Positions 1 to 7,332 of a DNA stretch of 37,156 nt are shown here, one piece after another. How positions within the stretch are numbered: position 1 is the first letter of the stretch; each line of letters starts with the position of its first letter. The stretch is from an uncultured Olsenella sp. (GTDB lineage: Bacteria > Actinomycetota > Coriobacteriia > Coriobacteriales > Atopobiaceae), in assembly GCA_949296375.1 (NCBI GenBank), contig CASFQX010000132.1:1-37156 (forward strand), given 5' to 3'. The translations under genes and the position numbers were made by a program. The notes beneath the pieces were generated by a model. It did no database searches. It was given only the letters and a program-made list of their open reading frames with translations, and had not been told where the DNA came from.

Positions 1-83
1 CTCCCGCAGGTGAAACCTGCCAAAAGTGAGCGACTTTTGGCAGGTTTCACCTGCGGGAGCGTACCCGTCCCCTTTTGGCAGGT
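1..83. repeat. REP-like palindrome, copy 1 (cut by window start)
   Basis: Positions 1-27 and 33-59 are perfect inverted arms with a 5-nt loop. The right arm continues to 83 and ends in CCCCTTTTGGCAGGT. Its full 51-nt length equals the arms of the copy at 3820-3943. The left arm is cut by the window edge. The element carries the same inner core (CAGGTTTCACCTGC) as the other two copies. No gene overlaps it. Such REP-type palindromes are often moved by RAYT transposases, but none is encoded here. Confidence 0.85.
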
Positions 84-133
84 CGTAGGCATCCGTAGGG
101 CCGGAAGATTTGGACGAGGCAGTATTTTGGCTG

Positions 134-295
134 TCCACTGTCACTTTTTGCCTCGTTTGTGTGACTCATTTTGTCCGGGGCAGCGCCCCACCCCAGTCTG
201 ACCAAAAATCAACTGGGAAAACGTCAGGGAAATCGGTCGGCAGGCCGCCTCTGTATACACCCATCCACACAAACGAGGCAAAAAGTGACACCGGA
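134..295. repeat. Inverted-repeat element, second family
   Basis: A perfect 24-bp inverted repeat lies at 140-163 and 266-289, separated by 102 bp. Partial matches extend the arms outward to about 134 and 295. The arms contain TTTTTGCCTCGTTTGTGTG and its complement. The interior has a small GGGGC/GCCCC hairpin near 176-188 and no convincing coding sequence. Size and structure fit a small non-autonomous element (MITE-like) or a long-stem RNA. It lies between REP copy 1 and the 3' end of thpR. Confidence 0.7.
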
Positions 296-313
296 CCGTC
301 GATTTACTGCCTC

Positions 314-838
314 TCAGAGGTCGACTGTGTACAGCGGCTTGTAGCTTGCGCCCTCGGGCGACAGAATGCTGCGGAACAGCGTGACGCGACGGGCCTCGTC
401 CGGAAGCGGAAACGCCAGGTTACCCAACTCGCAACGAGGAACACGGACACGGCGCGCAAGCGTCACGTGGGGAAGGAACGGCTTCTCGTCGTAGGCAAGG
501 CCGCGCGCGGCAAGTCCAGTGCGCAGGCGCAACGCAAGGAGCGAGAGTTCATCGTCGGGACGAACTCCCAGCCAGAGCGTGGTCGCTCGCCCGTGCCCAA
601 ACGTGCCCAGCCCGTCCGGCACCAGCTCGATGGGTCCCGCTCCCGCGCACGCATCGTCGAGCGCATCCATCGCCCGACGCACCTCGGCATCGTCAATCTC
701 GCCAAGGAATGCCAGCGTGAGATGATGGTTTCCCTCCTCGACAAAGCGCCCCTCGCAGACGGTGGCCAGCCGATGCGACAAGGCCACGACCTCGTCGGCA
801 AAGGCCTCCGGAAGCTCCAGCGCAGCGAACGCGCGCAT
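314..838 (-). CDS. thpR: RNA 2',3'-cyclic phosphodiesterase (2H phosphoesterase)
   Basis: A 174-residue protein of the 2H phosphoesterase family, historically called 2'-5' RNA ligase. Members open 2',3'-cyclic phosphates on RNA ends. Both catalytic H-x-T-x motifs are visible, HLTL at residues 39-42 and HVTL at 124-127, with the usual spacing. The opening MRAFAALELP is typical for the family and the length is normal. The open frame extends far upstream, but that part is only the antisense shadow of the aminotransferase. The ATG at 838 has a GGAG upstream. It starts 17 nt after the aminotransferase stop, so the two genes are probably cotranscribed. Confidence 0.9.
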   Translation of the reverse strand: MRAFAALELPEAFADEVVALSHRLATVCEGRFVEEGNHHLTLAFLGEIDDAEVRRAMDALDDACAGAGPIELVPDGLGTFGHGRATTLWLGVRPDDELSLLALRLRTGLAARGLAYDEKPFLPHVTLARRVRVPRCELGNLAFPLPDEARRVTLFRSILSPEGASYKPLYTVDL

Positions 839-855
839 CGGCCGGCCCCGCTCCG

Positions 856-2418
856 CTAGCCCTGACGATAGTGCGCGAAGAAGTCCGCGAGATCGGTCAT
901 AGCCTCGCGCAGCACGCCCATGCGCGGCAGGTAGACGATGCGGAAGTGATCGGGCTCCGGCCAGTTGAAGCCGCCGCCGCGCGTGATGAGGATGTGCTTC
1001 TCGTGCAGCAGGTCCAGGGCAAACTGCTCGTCGTCGGTGATGTTGAACTTCTTCACGTCGATCTTGGGGAAGATGTAGAACGCAGCCTTGGGCTTCACTG
1101 CCGTGATGCCGTCGATATCGTTGAGCGCCTCGTAGACGAAGTTGCGCTGGTCGTAGATGCGACCGCCCGGCTCCACGTAGCGCTCCACGCTCTGGTAGCC
1201 GCCGAGCGCCGTCTGCACGATGGACTGCGCCGGCACGTTGGAGCACAGACGCATGTTGGAGAGCATGTTGATGCCGTAGATGAAGTCGCGCATGCAGCGC
1301 TTGTTGCCCGAGAGAATCATCCAGCCGATGCGATAGCCCGCGACCATGTGGCTCTTGGAGAGGCCGGAGAAGGTGACGCACGGCAGGTCGGGCGCGAGCG
1401 AGGCGATGGATATGTGCTGGTAGCCATCCATGCACAGGCGGTCGTAGATCTCGTCCGAGAAGATCATCAGCTGGTGGCGCCGCGCGATCTCCACGATCTG
1501 CTCGAGCACCTCGCGCGGGTAGACGGCTCCCGTGGGGTTGTTGGGGTTGATGATGACGATGGCCTTGGTGTTGCTCGTGATCTTGGACTCCATGTCCGCA
1601 AGGTCAGGACACCACTCGGCCTGCTCGTCGCAGAGATAGTGCACGGCCGTGCCGCCGGCAAGTGTGGCGCAGGCGGTCCAGAGCGGATAGTCGGGGCTGG
1701 GGATGAGAATCTCGTCACCGGTGTTGAGCAGCACGTTCATGCAGAGCTGAATGAGCTCGGAGACGCCGTTGCCGGTGTAGACGCCATCCATGCTCACGTT
1801 GGGCAGGCGCTTGAGCTGCGCGTACTGCATGATGGCCTTGCGCGCCGAGAAAAGGCCGCGGGAGTCCGAGTAGCCCTCGCAGTCCGTGAGCTGGTGGCGC
1901 ATGTCGTGGACGACCTCGTCGGGCGCGCGGAAGCCGAAGGGCGCGGGGTTGCCGATGTTGAGCTTGAGGATGCGCAGGCCCTCGTCCTCCATACGGGCCG
2001 CCTCATCGGCCACGGGGCCGCGGACGTCGTAGAGGACGTTGTCGAGCTTGCTGGACTTCTTGAACTCTCGCATGGTGGCGCTCCTTTTGATGGTGGGGAC
2101 GGGTGCGGTAGGTGCGGTAGGTGCGGTCTCAGGCCGCGCGGCAGCTCGGGCTGCGCTTGTGGCGCTTGCGGGCCCGTCTCCCGTTGCCGACGAAGGCGCT
2201 TCACCCGAGGCGAGCCATGAGGCGTCCACGCCGAGAAGCGCCGCGAGCAGGCGCACGACGTTCGCCCGCGGGACAACCTTGCCACTCACGTACTGGCTGA
2301 CCTGGCTCTTTCCGAGCTTCTCGCCGCGCGATGACGCCATATGGACAAGATCGGCCTGCTTGAGGCCGCGCTCGCTCATAATCTGGCGCAGTCGGTCCGC
2401 GAAGGTCGTTGTGGGCAT
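856..2418 (-). CDS. XRE-type HTH / class I aminotransferase fusion
   Basis: A 520-residue fusion. Residues 5-70 are an XRE/Cro helix-turn-helix (KSQVSQYVSGKVVP is the recognition region). Residues 75-112 are an Ala/Pro/Thr-rich linker. Residues 116-520 are a complete fold-I PLP aminotransferase of the AlaA (alanine/pyruvate) type, with NPNNPTGAVY at 291-300, SDEIYDR at 321-327 and the PLP lysine K355 in SGLSKSHMVAGYRIGWM. The ATG at 2418 has an AAGGAG site. A second ATG at 2073 (residue 116) has its own AAAAGGAG 8 nt upstream and would give a free aminotransferase. The layout resembles MocR regulators (GntR plus aminotransferase), but with a different DNA-binding domain and full enzyme motifs. 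I infer an autoregulated enzyme-regulator. Confidence 0.88.
   Translation of the reverse strand: MPTTTFADRLRQIMSERGLKQADLVHMASSRGEKLGKSQVSQYVSGKVVPRANVVRLLAALLGVDASWLASGEAPSSATGDGPASATSAARAAARPETAPTAPTAPVPTIKRSATMREFKKSSKLDNVLYDVRGPVADEAARMEDEGLRILKLNIGNPAPFGFRAPDEVVHDMRHQLTDCEGYSDSRGLFSARKAIMQYAQLKRLPNVSMDGVYTGNGVSELIQLCMNVLLNTGDEILIPSPDYPLWTACATLAGGTAVHYLCDEQAEWCPDLADMESKITSNTKAIVIINPNNPTGAVYPREVLEQIVEIARRHQLMIFSDEIYDRLCMDGYQHISIASLAPDLPCVTFSGLSKSHMVAGYRIGWMILSGNKRCMRDFIYGINMLSNMRLCSNVPAQSIVQTALGGYQSVERYVEPGGRIYDQRNFVYEALNDIDGITAVKPKAAFYIFPKIDVKKFNITDDEQFALDLLHEKHILITRGGGFNWPEPDHFRIVYLPRMGVLREAMTDLADFFAHYRQG
2102..2128 (-). repeat. 9-bp tandem repeat in linker of the XRE-aminotransferase
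   Basis: Three tandem copies of GGTGCGGTA (plus strand) encode the TAPTAPTAP linker. Copy-number change would keep the frame and only alter linker length between the DNA-binding and enzyme domains. Confidence 0.75.
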
Positions 2419-2429
2419 CCCGTCTCCTT

Positions 2430-2507
2430 GAGTTCAACTTTGGTGAAATTGAACTCTAGGGCGTGAGTTCAATTTTCGTCACTCTAGCACATTGCGAAAT
2501 TGAACTC
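2430..2507. promoter_or_regulatory. Four TTGAACTC half-sites upstream of the XRE-aminotransferase
   Basis: GAGTTCAA occurs at 2430-2437 and 2465-2472. Its complement TTGAACTC occurs at 2449-2456 and 2500-2507. The outer pair at 2465-2475/2497-2507 has perfect 11-bp arms. The central pair, TTGAACTC-8-GAGTTCAA (2449-2472), is a compact palindrome of XRE-operator size. The cluster lies just upstream of the start codon of a gene encoding an XRE domain, so autoregulation is the natural inference. A poor extended -10 (TGCTAGAGT, minus strand, about 2481-2489) lies between sites. Confidence 0.7.
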
Positions 2508-2581
2508 CAGGGAGGAGCCCGTCTATTTTGAACTTTTCCTCACAGTCGGCGGCGTCTGCTTGTGCCTTCCTCGCACCCGGC

Positions 2582-2618
2582 GGCGTGCGGCCGGGTTTCT
2601 CGCTCCCCACCGCACGCC
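2582..2618 (-). terminator. Hairpin after the zinc-ribbon gene
   Basis: GGCGTGCGG at 2582-2590 pairs with CCGCACGCC at 2610-2618 across a 19-nt loop. It sits 24 nt beyond the zinc-ribbon stop codon. There is no U-tract, so it may be an intrinsic terminator of the GC-rich type or only a pause or RNA-end structure. Confidence 0.4.
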
Positions 2619-2641
2619 CGGCTGCACCTTCTCGCACTCGT

Positions 2642-3802
2642 TTAGTAGTAGTAGTAGCTGATGCTGACCACGGAGCTTCCCATGCTGAACCGAGTGACGT
2701 CGACATAGAGACCGGAGTCGTAGTTCAGGTAGAGGCTGTCATATGACATTCCGCCGATGATGTTTATGCTGGTCACATCCTCGCTGATGTCCATCAGAGC
2801 GCAGGCCTCGTCAACCAGCTCGGATGACGTTCCGCTGATGGAGGCAACGTCTCCCCCTGCGGACATTGCGTCCAAGATCGCCACAATCTCCGCAGGGAAG
2901 TCGTCGACCTCAACGTCGGACTCGAAGGAAAACTCAACCATGCTCACGGCGCTGTCCTCGGGCAGCTCGGCGAGGGAGGTGACGACATCGGACGCGTAGT
3001 CGTCCTCGTCCCACTCAAAGGCAAAGTCCTCGGCCTCAATGTAGACGGAGACCTCAACCTCGTCGCTCGACCCCTCAACAGGGAAGGCCTCGTCAACCGT
3101 ACCGGTGAAGCTCACGTACAGGGAGTCCTTCATGTCGTCATAGTGGAACGCGGTGGAGCCCTGAATAGTCAGGCCGTAGTCTTCCAGCGAGGCCTCCAGG
3201 GTCACAAGATCCCGCTCGTAGAGGCCGAGGTCGAATACGGTTTCGTCGATGGTGCCGGTTGCCTCGATGTCGGGACTCTCGTCCTTGTCGGCATCCTTGT
3301 CGTCGGATTCTCCGTCCTTGTCGTCGGCGTCATCCTTCTCGTCGGCGACCTTCTGCTCAATGGCCTCCTGGTCAGACGTCTTGCCGCCGAGAGTTCCGCT
3401 CAAGAACAGGAATGCCACGACGCCCGCGATTGCAAGCACGACCACGCCCACGACGATGCCCACGATCAGGCCAGTGCGGGGCTTCTTGGGGGAGCCGCCG
3501 CCCTGAACCGGATTAACGCCGCCACTGGGCCACTCCTGTGGCGGTTCCTGGACGGGCGACTGACCCCAGGAATCGGGGTGCATCTGGGAATCGGGCTGAG
3601 GCTGGCCCCAAGGCTGGGGTTGCTGTTGGGGTTGCTGGGGTTGTTGCTGGGGCTGTTGTTGAGGCTGACCCCAAGGCTGGGCCTGGGTTCCACCCTGGGG
3701 AGCGTCCCCAGCCAGAGGGGACGCCCCAACGAGCGGCGTCCCGCAGGACGAGCAAAACTGTGCGCCATCCACGTTGTTGGCCCCACACCTCAGACAGAAC
3801 AT
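2642..3802 (-). CDS. Zinc-ribbon membrane-anchored protein with acidic extracellular region
   Basis: A 386-residue protein of unknown function. Residues 3-22 are a zinc ribbon (CLRCG...CSSCG). A Gln/Pro/Trp-rich low-complexity stretch covers about residues 37-95. One membrane segment lies near residues 112-136 (LIVGIVVGVVVLAIAGVV). A very acidic Asp/Lys/Glu linker follows, then about 220 residues outside the membrane that I do not recognise. The protein ends in four consecutive tyrosines. The start at 3802 has GGAGG upstream. The architecture (cytoplasmic ribbon, Pro/Gln linker, one TM, variable ectodomain) is common in Gram-positive surface or stress proteins. The upstream neighbour nth is divergent, so the gene is probably monocistronic. 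Confidence 0.8.
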   Translation of the reverse strand: MFCLRCGANNVDGAQFCSSCGTPLVGASPLAGDAPQGGTQAQPWGQPQQQPQQQPQQPQQQPQPWGQPQPDSQMHPDSWGQSPVQEPPQEWPSGGVNPVQGGGSPKKPRTGLIVGIVVGVVVLAIAGVVAFLFLSGTLGGKTSDQEAIEQKVADEKDDADDKDGESDDKDADKDESPDIEATGTIDETVFDLGLYERDLVTLEASLEDYGLTIQGSTAFHYDDMKDSLYVSFTGTVDEAFPVEGSSDEVEVSVYIEAEDFAFEWDEDDYASDVVTSLAELPEDSAVSMVEFSFESDVEVDDFPAEIVAILDAMSAGGDVASISGTSSELVDEACALMDISEDVTSINIIGGMSYDSLYLNYDSGLYVDVTRFSMGSSVVSISYYYY

Positions 3803-3819
3803 AAGCCCCCCTCCACCGC

Positions 3820-3943
3820 ACCTGCTAAAAGGGGACGGGGTAAAACCCGCTGATAAAACCTGTCAAAAGTGGGAAGCTGTCCGATGTGTCGCACTTTTGA
3901 CAGGTTTCATCTGCAAATATGTACCTGTCCCCTTTTGAATGGT
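3820..3943. repeat. REP-like palindrome, copy 2 (degenerate)
   Basis: Arms of 51 nt at 3820-3870 and 3893-3943 flank a 22-nt loop. The arms match at both ends (AAAAGGGGAC and AAACCTGTCAAAAGT with their complements) but are diverged in the middle. It lies between the divergent zinc-ribbon gene and nth, so it is not placed as a terminator here. Confidence 0.8.
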
Positions 3944-4039
3944 TCTACCATATTCGATATGGTGAATAGTTCGGGTGGAGGCACTTCTCCGCCGCCGGAC
4001 ACCAATTGCCCGTCAACCGGAACAGCTCGGGGGGAGCGA

Positions 4040-4702
4040 ATGCCACGAGAGACTAAGCAGGCCAAGGTCGAGCGCGCCGTGGAGGTGTGCAGACGCCTTG
4101 ACGAGAAGTACGGTCCGGTCGAGTGCTTTCTCGATCACGCGAACCCGTTTCGCCTGACGATTGCGGTGCTGCTCTCCGCGCAGACCACCGACGCTCAGGT
4201 CAACAAGGTGACGCCGGGGCTCTTCGAACGCTTCCCCACACCCGAAGCCATGGCCGCGGCGTCGCCCGAGGAGGTCTCGGAGTACATTCACAGCCTCGGT
4301 TTCTACAAGTCCAAGGCGAGGCACTGCGTGGAGTGTGCGCAGATGATCGTCTCGGAATTCGGTGGCGAGGTCCCGCACACGATGGAGGAACTCACGCGCC
4401 TTCCCGGCGTGGGTCGCAAGACGGCTAACATCGTGATGAACGTCGGGTTTGGCATCGTCGAGGGCATCGCGGTGGACACGCACGTCAACCGCATCGCACA
4501 TCGCCTCGCCCTCTCGCCCAAGACGCACGAGAAGGAGCCGCTCAAGACTGAGCAGGACCTGCTGCGCCTGCTGCCGCGCGAGCTCTGGGGACCGGTGAAC
4601 CACCAGTGGATCAAGCACGGTCGCGACACCTGCGTGGCGCGCGGCCCGCACTGCGACGGCTGCGTCCTCGAGGACATTTGCCCCAGCGCCCACCGCTGCT
4701 GA
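4040..4702 (+). CDS. nth: Endonuclease III (DNA glycosylase/AP lyase)
   Basis: A 220-residue base-excision repair enzyme that removes oxidised pyrimidines and cuts AP sites. The helix-hairpin-helix is LPGVGRKTAN (121-130) with the catalytic lysine K127. The catalytic aspartate is D146 in VDTHVNR. The 4Fe-4S loop is intact: C198-x6-C205-x2-C208-x5-C214. Length is normal. The frame is open upstream of 4040, but the ATG at 4040 follows a GGGGGAG site and gives the usual N terminus. The stop codon is directly followed by REP copy 3. Confidence 0.95.
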   Translation: MPRETKQAKVERAVEVCRRLDEKYGPVECFLDHANPFRLTIAVLLSAQTTDAQVNKVTPGLFERFPTPEAMAAASPEEVSEYIHSLGFYKSKARHCVECAQMIVSEFGGEVPHTMEELTRLPGVGRKTANIVMNVGFGIVEGIAVDTHVNRIAHRLALSPKTHEKEPLKTEQDLLRLLPRELWGPVNHQWIKHGRDTCVARGPHCDGCVLEDICPSAHRC

Positions 4703-4828
4703 CCTGCAAAAGGGGACAGGCACGGAACCGCAGGTGAAACCTGTCAAAAGCAAGGCGTGGAGCAAGAGTGCCCGAGGACTTTTGACAGGTTTCACCTGCG
4801 GTTCCGTGCCTGTCCCCTTTTTACAGGT
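4702..4828. repeat. REP-like palindrome, copy 3 (best preserved)
   Basis: A perfect 43-bp stem is formed by 4708-4750 and 4779-4821, with a 28-nt loop and short extra flanks (ACCTG...ACAGGT). It fills the whole gap between the convergent nth and uvrA-like genes. The last two sense codons and the TAA stop of the uvrA-like gene (4821-4829) lie in its right end. The position suggests it works as a two-way terminator or mRNA 3'-end structure. Confidence 0.92.
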
Positions 4829-7331
4829 AGCGGCCGGTGATGCTGTTGGGGCAGGCGGCGACCTCCTCGGGCGTGCCGGCACAAACGATGCGGCCGCCCT
4901 CCTCGCCGCCGCCGGGACCCATATCGATCACGTAGTCCGCGTTGCGAATGACGTCGAGGTCGTGCTCGATCACGATGACAGTGGCGCCCGCCTCCACGAG
5001 CCGCTGGAACACCGCGAGCAGCGTCTGCACGTCGAGCGGGTGCAATCCAATCGTGGGCTCGTCAAAGACGAAGACGGCGTCATCCTGCGCGCGGCCCATC
5101 TCGCTCGCGAGCTTGAGACGCTGCGCCTCGCCACCGGAGAGCGCCGGCGTGGCCTCGCCGAGCGCGAGGTACCCCAGGCCCAAATCATGCAGCACCTGCA
5201 GCCGCGTAGCAACGCGCCGCAGATCAGAGCAGGCGTCGAGCGCCTCGTCCACAGAGAGCGCCATCAGCTGCGGCAGCGTGAGGCCCGTGCCCGCAGGCTC
5301 GCCCTTGCGCGGGCGGTGGACGGCATCCGCCTCCGCGGCATAGCGCGAGCCGCGACAGTCCGGGCAGGGAATGTCCACGTCCGGCAAAAACTGCACGTCA
5401 AGCGAGACCTCGCCCGTGCCGTCGCAGGTGGGGCAGCGCAGGCGCCCGGTGTTGTACGAGAAGTCCCCCGCCTTGTAGCCGGCGGCGCGCGCGTCCTCCG
5501 TCCGGGCGTAGGCACGCCGCAGCTCGTCGTGAACGCCCGCGTAGGTGGCCACGGTGGAACGCACGTTGATGCCAATCGGCGTGGCGTCGATGAGGTTCGC
5601 CCGCCGCACGCCCTCGGCATCCACCCAGCGCACGTGCGCGGGCGGCCGCTCCCCCGCCGCCGCGGCAGAAAGCGCCGGCACCAGCGTCTCCAGCACGAGC
5701 GTCGTCTTGCCCGAGCCCGAGACCCCCGTCACCACCACGAGCCGCCCGCGCGGCACCTCCACGTGAAGAGGACGCACCGTGTGAAGCGTTGACGTCTCTA
5801 TCGAGATGGTGCCGAGGTCGAACATCTCCTCCGCGTCCGCGCGCAGCCGCGAGAGCACGTCCTTCTCGCCCGTGAGAAAGCCGCCGACGCGCGAGGCGGG
5901 ATTCGCTGCCACCTCGGCAACGCTCCCCTGGCAGATCACGCGCCCGCCGTCCGCACCCGCGCCGGGACCCAGCTCGATGAGGTGGTCCGCCTCGGCGAGG
6001 ATGCGCGCGTCATGATCCACCATCACGACGGAGTTGCCGTCCGCCAACAGGTCTCGCATGACGCCGAGAAGACCGTCGATGTTGGCGGGGTGCAATCCGA
6101 TGGACGGCTCGTCGAGCACGTAGAGCACGCCCGTCGTGCGGTTGCGCACGGCACGGGCCAGCTGCACGCGCTGGCGCTCGCCCGTGGAGAGCGTGGCAGC
6201 CGCGCGGTCGAGCGAAAGGTAGCCAAGACCCAGGTCCAGCAGGCGCTGCGCCGTGTGCTGGAAGGACTCGCAGATACTCTGGGCCATGGGTCGCACGTCG
6301 TCCGGCAGCCCGGCTGGCACCGCGCCAACCCACGTAACCAGCTCGCCGAGCGTCATCGCCGTAGCGTCGGCGAGACCGATCCCCGCCACGCGCGGCGCGC
6401 GCGCCGCCTCCGAGAGGCGCGTGCCGCCGCAGTCCGGACAGGGTCCCTCCGTGAGGAAGCGGTTCACGCGCTTGAGGCCTTTCTCGTCCTTGACCTTGGC
6501 GAGCGCGTTCTCCACGGTATAGACCGCGTTGAAGTAGGTGAAGTCCAGCTCGGCAAAGTCGTCGCCCTTCTTGGACTTGTAGAGGATGTGCTTCTTGACG
6601 GCCGGCCCGTGGAAGACGATGTCACGCTCCTCGGGCGTGAGCTCGCAAAACGGCACGTTGGTGCGCACGCCCATGGCGCCACAGATTTGCTTCATGAGGT
6701 CCCACATGAGGCTGCCCCACGGCAGCACCGCGCCGTCGTCGATGGAGATGGACTCGTCCGGCACGAGCGACGCCTCGTTGACCGTGCGCACCACGCCCGT
6801 GCCCTCGCAGGTGGGGCATGCGCCGGTGCTGTTGAAGGCAAGGTCCTCGGCTCCGGGGCCAAAGAACTTCTCGCCACAGGCGGGGCAGGTGATGGGCTGG
6901 TCCGTTGCCACCGCCGTCGAGGGCGGGGCGTAGGAGCCGCAGTGCGGACAGCGGTGGCTGGCAACGCGCGAGAAGAGCAGGCGCAGGCTGTTCAGCAGCT
7001 CGGACATGGTGCCAAAGGTGCTGCGCACGCCCGGCACCGCCGGACGCTGGTGAAGCGCCAGCGCCGCCGGCACGTAGCGGACGTCGTCCACGGCGGCGTG
7101 GCCCGCCTGCGTCATGCGGCGACGCGTGTACGTGGAGAGCGATTCCAGGTAGCGGCGGCTGCCCTCGGCATAGAGCACGCCCAGAGCGAGCGAGCTCTTG
7201 CCGGAGCCGGAGACCCCGGCCACGCCAACGAGCTCGTTCAGCGGGATATCAACGTCCACGTCCTTGAGATTGTGCACGCGAGCGCCGCGCACCTCGATGT
7301 GGCTGGGCGCCGCGCCGCCGCGGGCGACCAT
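4821..7331 (-). CDS. UvrA paralogue (UvrA2-like ABC ATPase)
   Basis: An 836-residue UvrA-family protein with two ABC modules: Walker A GVSGSGKSS (39-47) and GVSGSGKTT (536-544), signatures LSTGERQR (381-388) and LSGGEAQR near the C terminus, and Walker B VLDEPSIGLH and VFDEPTIGLH. Zinc-binding pairs are at C128/C131, C149/C152, C172/C175 and C298/C301. Classical UvrA is about 940 residues. Here the UvrB-binding region expected after the first zinc pair is replaced by a short CPHC-x17-CPAC loop, so this is probably a UvrA2-type paralogue linked in other bacteria to DNA-damage or drug tolerance rather than the main excision enzyme. The ATG is 1 nt after the stop of the deformylase-like gene, indicating one operon. 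Confidence 0.85.
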   Translation of the reverse strand: MVARGGAAPSHIEVRGARVHNLKDVDVDIPLNELVGVAGVSGSGKSSLALGVLYAEGSRRYLESLSTYTRRRMTQAGHAAVDDVRYVPAALALHQRPAVPGVRSTFGTMSELLNSLRLLFSRVASHRCPHCGSYAPPSTAVATDQPITCPACGEKFFGPGAEDLAFNSTGACPTCEGTGVVRTVNEASLVPDESISIDDGAVLPWGSLMWDLMKQICGAMGVRTNVPFCELTPEERDIVFHGPAVKKHILYKSKKGDDFAELDFTYFNAVYTVENALAKVKDEKGLKRVNRFLTEGPCPDCGGTRLSEAARAPRVAGIGLADATAMTLGELVTWVGAVPAGLPDDVRPMAQSICESFQHTAQRLLDLGLGYLSLDRAAATLSTGERQRVQLARAVRNRTTGVLYVLDEPSIGLHPANIDGLLGVMRDLLADGNSVVMVDHDARILAEADHLIELGPGAGADGGRVICQGSVAEVAANPASRVGGFLTGEKDVLSRLRADAEEMFDLGTISIETSTLHTVRPLHVEVPRGRLVVVTGVSGSGKTTLVLETLVPALSAAAAGERPPAHVRWVDAEGVRRANLIDATPIGINVRSTVATYAGVHDELRRAYARTEDARAAGYKAGDFSYNTGRLRCPTCDGTGEVSLDVQFLPDVDIPCPDCRGSRYAAEADAVHRPRKGEPAGTGLTLPQLMALSVDEALDACSDLRRVATRLQVLHDLGLGYLALGEATPALSGGEAQRLKLASEMGRAQDDAVFVFDEPTIGLHPLDVQTLLAVFQRLVEAGATVIVIEHDLDVIRNADYVIDMGPGGGEEGGRIVCAGTPEEVAACPNSITGRYL

Positions 7332-7332
7332 G

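Noticed and set aside
10..201. A 63-codon plus-strand frame at the window start
   Set aside because: It is built from the palindromic repeat and its flank; no family and poor codon use.
839..1435. Upstream in-frame extension of thpR
   Set aside because: The extra part lies inside the aminotransferase gene in another frame and is Arg/His-rich; the ATG at 838 gives the family N terminus.
3600..3680. Repetitive CAACAGCC-like run as a CRISPR or satellite
   Set aside because: It encodes the Gln/Pro-rich linker of the zinc-ribbon protein; units are irregular and there are no spacers. No CRISPR array is visible in the window.
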